Assembly: GCA_035534575.1 (NCBI GenBank)
Contig: DATLRT010000032.1
Coordinates: 1-7,119, forward strand
Source: JAGWFU01 sp035534575
GTDB lineage: Archaea; Micrarchaeota; Micrarchaeia; Micrarchaeales; Micrarchaeaceae
Direction of reading: 5' to 3'
Length of the DNA: 7,119 bases
Under the pieces are notes generated by a model, which was given only the letters and a program-made list of their open reading frames with translations, ran no database searches and was not told the origin of the DNA. Within the stretch, counting starts at the first letter, position 1. Each line of letters starts with the position of its first letter. Position numbers and translations under genes: made by a program. Positions 6,105 through 7,119 of the stretch are shown here, in pieces.

Positions 6105-7013
6105 TCACTTTACTGAAGCCACTACGCCGTCTATTATTCCGTTGACCCCTATTCCTCCTGTGGACCTGACTACCAGCCTGTGGCTGAGCACCGGCTTGGC
6201 AAGGAACTTTATGTCGTCTATCGTGACTTCCTTCCTTCCCTCTATCATCGCCTTGGCCTTTGCGCACTGCATGAAGCTTATCTCGGCCCTAGGGCTTCCT
6301 CCCATGACCACGTGTATGTCCGTCCTGGTGGTGTCCACTATTTTGGTAATGTAACTGATGACCTCATCCGATATCGTTATCGCCTTGACCTCCTCCTGGA
6401 ATCGCAGTATGTCCTCAGTGCTGATGACCTTCTCTACCTTGGTCTTTGCCTCCCTCTCCTTTATCCTCAACATCTCCTCCTCCTCCTGCTCGGAGGGGTA
6501 AGTGACCGCAATCCTCATCATGAACCTGTCGGCCAGCACCTTCGGCAACGGGTTCGTTCCCTCTATGTTGAGCGGGTTCTGCGTGGCGAAGGCGATGAAC
6601 GGCCTGTCGAGCGGATAGGTGTTGTCAGCAACGGTGACCTGCCTCTCCTCCAGCGCCTCAAGCAGGGCGCTCATCGTCATTGGTGGCGTTCTGTTGAGCT
6701 CGTCTATGAGGAGTATGTTGGAGAACAGGGGGCCCTTCTTGAACTTTATGTTGTTTCCCTCGTCCATGTAAGGGTATCCTGTTATCTCCTTTATCTGGAG
6801 GTCGGGGGTTCCCTGGATACGCTTGAACTCCGCCTGCACCGCGTCTGCCAGCGCCTTTGTCATGGTGGTCTTCGCCACTCCCGGGACTCCCTCAAGCAGT
6901 GCGTGCCCGTTGGCCACAAGGGCTATGAACATGAGCTCTATCACATCCTCCTTTCCGGCGATGTGCTTCTTGACCTCCCCCAGCACGGCCTGATAGGCCT
7001 CCTTGGCATCCAT
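6105..7013 (-). CDS. moxR: MoxR-family AAA+ ATPase
   Basis: A 302-residue cytoplasmic AAA+ ATPase of the MoxR type, thought to act as a chaperone that matures or inserts metals or cofactors into partner protein complexes. Numbered from the chosen ATG: Walker A GVPGVAKT at 42-49, Walker B LLIDELNR near 101-108, sensor 1 ATQNP at 143-147, the ADRF arginine region near 161-164, and sensor 2 GGSPRAEISF near 238-247. The C-terminal lid has AKPVLSHRL, typical of the family. The frame is open to an ATG at 7061, but those 16 residues fall on the TATA-rich promoter; MDAKEAYQAVLGEVKKHI from 7013 fits normal MoxR length and N-terminus. Usual partner genes (DUF58, VWA-domain proteins) are not next to it: downstream it meets a convergent membrane-protein gene, and upstream a divergent gene seems to start. 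The symbol is family-level. Confidence 0.93.
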   Translation of the reverse strand: MDAKEAYQAVLGEVKKHIAGKEDVIELMFIALVANGHALLEGVPGVAKTTMTKALADAVQAEFKRIQGTPDLQIKEITGYPYMDEGNNIKFKKGPLFSNILLIDELNRTPPMTMSALLEALEERQVTVADNTYPLDRPFIAFATQNPLNIEGTNPLPKVLADRFMMRIAVTYPSEQEEEEMLRIKEREAKTKVEKVISTEDILRFQEEVKAITISDEVISYITKIVDTTRTDIHVVMGGSPRAEISFMQCAKAKAMIEGRKEVTIDDIKFLAKPVLSHRLVVRSTGGIGVNGIIDGVVASVK

Positions 7014-7033
7014 GCAAAACCCTTTAAACCCTG

Positions 7034-7050
7034 ATTTATAAACTATATAA
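7034..7050 (-). promoter_or_regulatory. TATA box region of the MoxR-type gene
   Basis: The minus strand reads TTATATAG (7050-7043) then TTTATAAA (7042-7035). The first has its centre about 33 bases before the ATG at 7013, predicting a transcript start near 7021; the second would give a leaderless message starting at the ATG. Only a weak AGGG-type site lies upstream of the ATG, which agrees with a leaderless or near-leaderless transcript. The region argues against the longer reading frame from 7061. Confidence 0.55.
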
Positions 7051-7078
7051 GATAAAAGCAATTAAATAGCTGACAGTG

Positions 7079-7117
7079 CATAAATATGATTATCGCGATT
7101 GCAAGGTTGATATTATG
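7079..7117 (+). promoter_or_regulatory. Promoter, ribosome binding site and likely start codon of a divergent gene leaving the window
   Basis: CATAAATATG (7079-7088) resembles a TATA box, GGTTGAT lies at 7105-7111, and three bases later an ATG stands at 7115-7117, two bases from the window edge. The distance from the TATA centre to the ATG is about 31 bases and the ribosome binding site spacing equals that of the peptidase gene. The perfect 8-base palindrome ATCGCGAT (7092-7099) lies between box and start. Only the first codon is visible, so nothing can be said about the product. Confidence 0.4.
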
Positions 7118-7119
7118 AT

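Noticed and set aside
6180..7034. Long plus-strand open frame (284 codons) opposite the MoxR gene
   Set aside because: It is the antisense shadow of a clear AAA+ ATPase: rich in L, R, H and V with no motif, and with no promoter or ribosome binding site of its own.
7014..7061. Sixteen-codon N-terminal extension of the MoxR gene to the ATG at 7061
   Set aside because: The extension lies on TATA-like sequence, and the shorter protein has normal family length.
1..7119. CRISPR array, tRNA, insertion sequence or defence cassette
   Set aside because: No spaced direct repeats, cloverleaf arms, terminal inverted repeats or transposase motifs were seen by eye; genes are tightly packed housekeeping or membrane genes.

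Overview
The window looks archaeal. The leucyl-tRNA synthetase is of the archaeal/eukaryotic type, the proteolytic and pilin genes carry archaeal class III signal-peptide hallmarks, AT-rich TATA-like boxes sit about 31-36 bases before most promoter-proximal starts, and ribosome binding sites read GGTGA/GGTTGAT. The compact layout, with overlapping or nearly touching genes and heavy AGG/ATA codon use, fits a small-genome archaeon. A DPANN lineage such as Micrarchaeota is my best guess, but that is inference and not shown by any single marker here. No mobile element, CRISPR array, tRNA or rRNA was seen.

Layout. (1) A minus-strand cluster covers 1-3695: leuS (archaeal LeuRS), then a HAD-superfamily phosphatase whose ATG overlaps the leuS stop (TGATG), then, 42 bases on, a type IV pilin-like gene cut by the left edge of the window. 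(2) A short divergent promoter region (3696-3812) separates leuS from a plus-strand pair: a Mn/Fe superoxide dismutase and, 16 bases later, an A24-family prepilin peptidase (aspartyl membrane protease). (3) A six-helix membrane protein of unknown function follows at 5388-6080 with its own TATA box. (4) Convergent to it, on the minus strand, lies a MoxR-type AAA+ ATPase (6105-7013). (5) The last ~60 bases hold the moxR promoter and what looks like the promoter, ribosome binding site and ATG of a further divergent plus-strand gene that starts at 7115 and runs out of the window.

How the genes fit together. LeuRS charges tRNA-Leu. The HAD enzyme is probably translationally coupled to it but has no evident functional link. 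The pilin and the peptidase form a natural substrate-enzyme pair, although they lie on opposite strands about 4.3 kb apart. SOD and the peptidase look co-transcribed, an unusual pairing. MoxR stands without the DUF58/VWA partners that usually accompany it, at least inside the window.

The strongest non-gene observation is a recurring start module, GGTGA(T/G) or GGTTGAT followed by exactly three bases and ATG. It occurs at four separate starts and helps settle one ambiguous start and predict one off-edge gene. I do not see a clear new defence or mobile system; the most open gene is the six-helix membrane protein.
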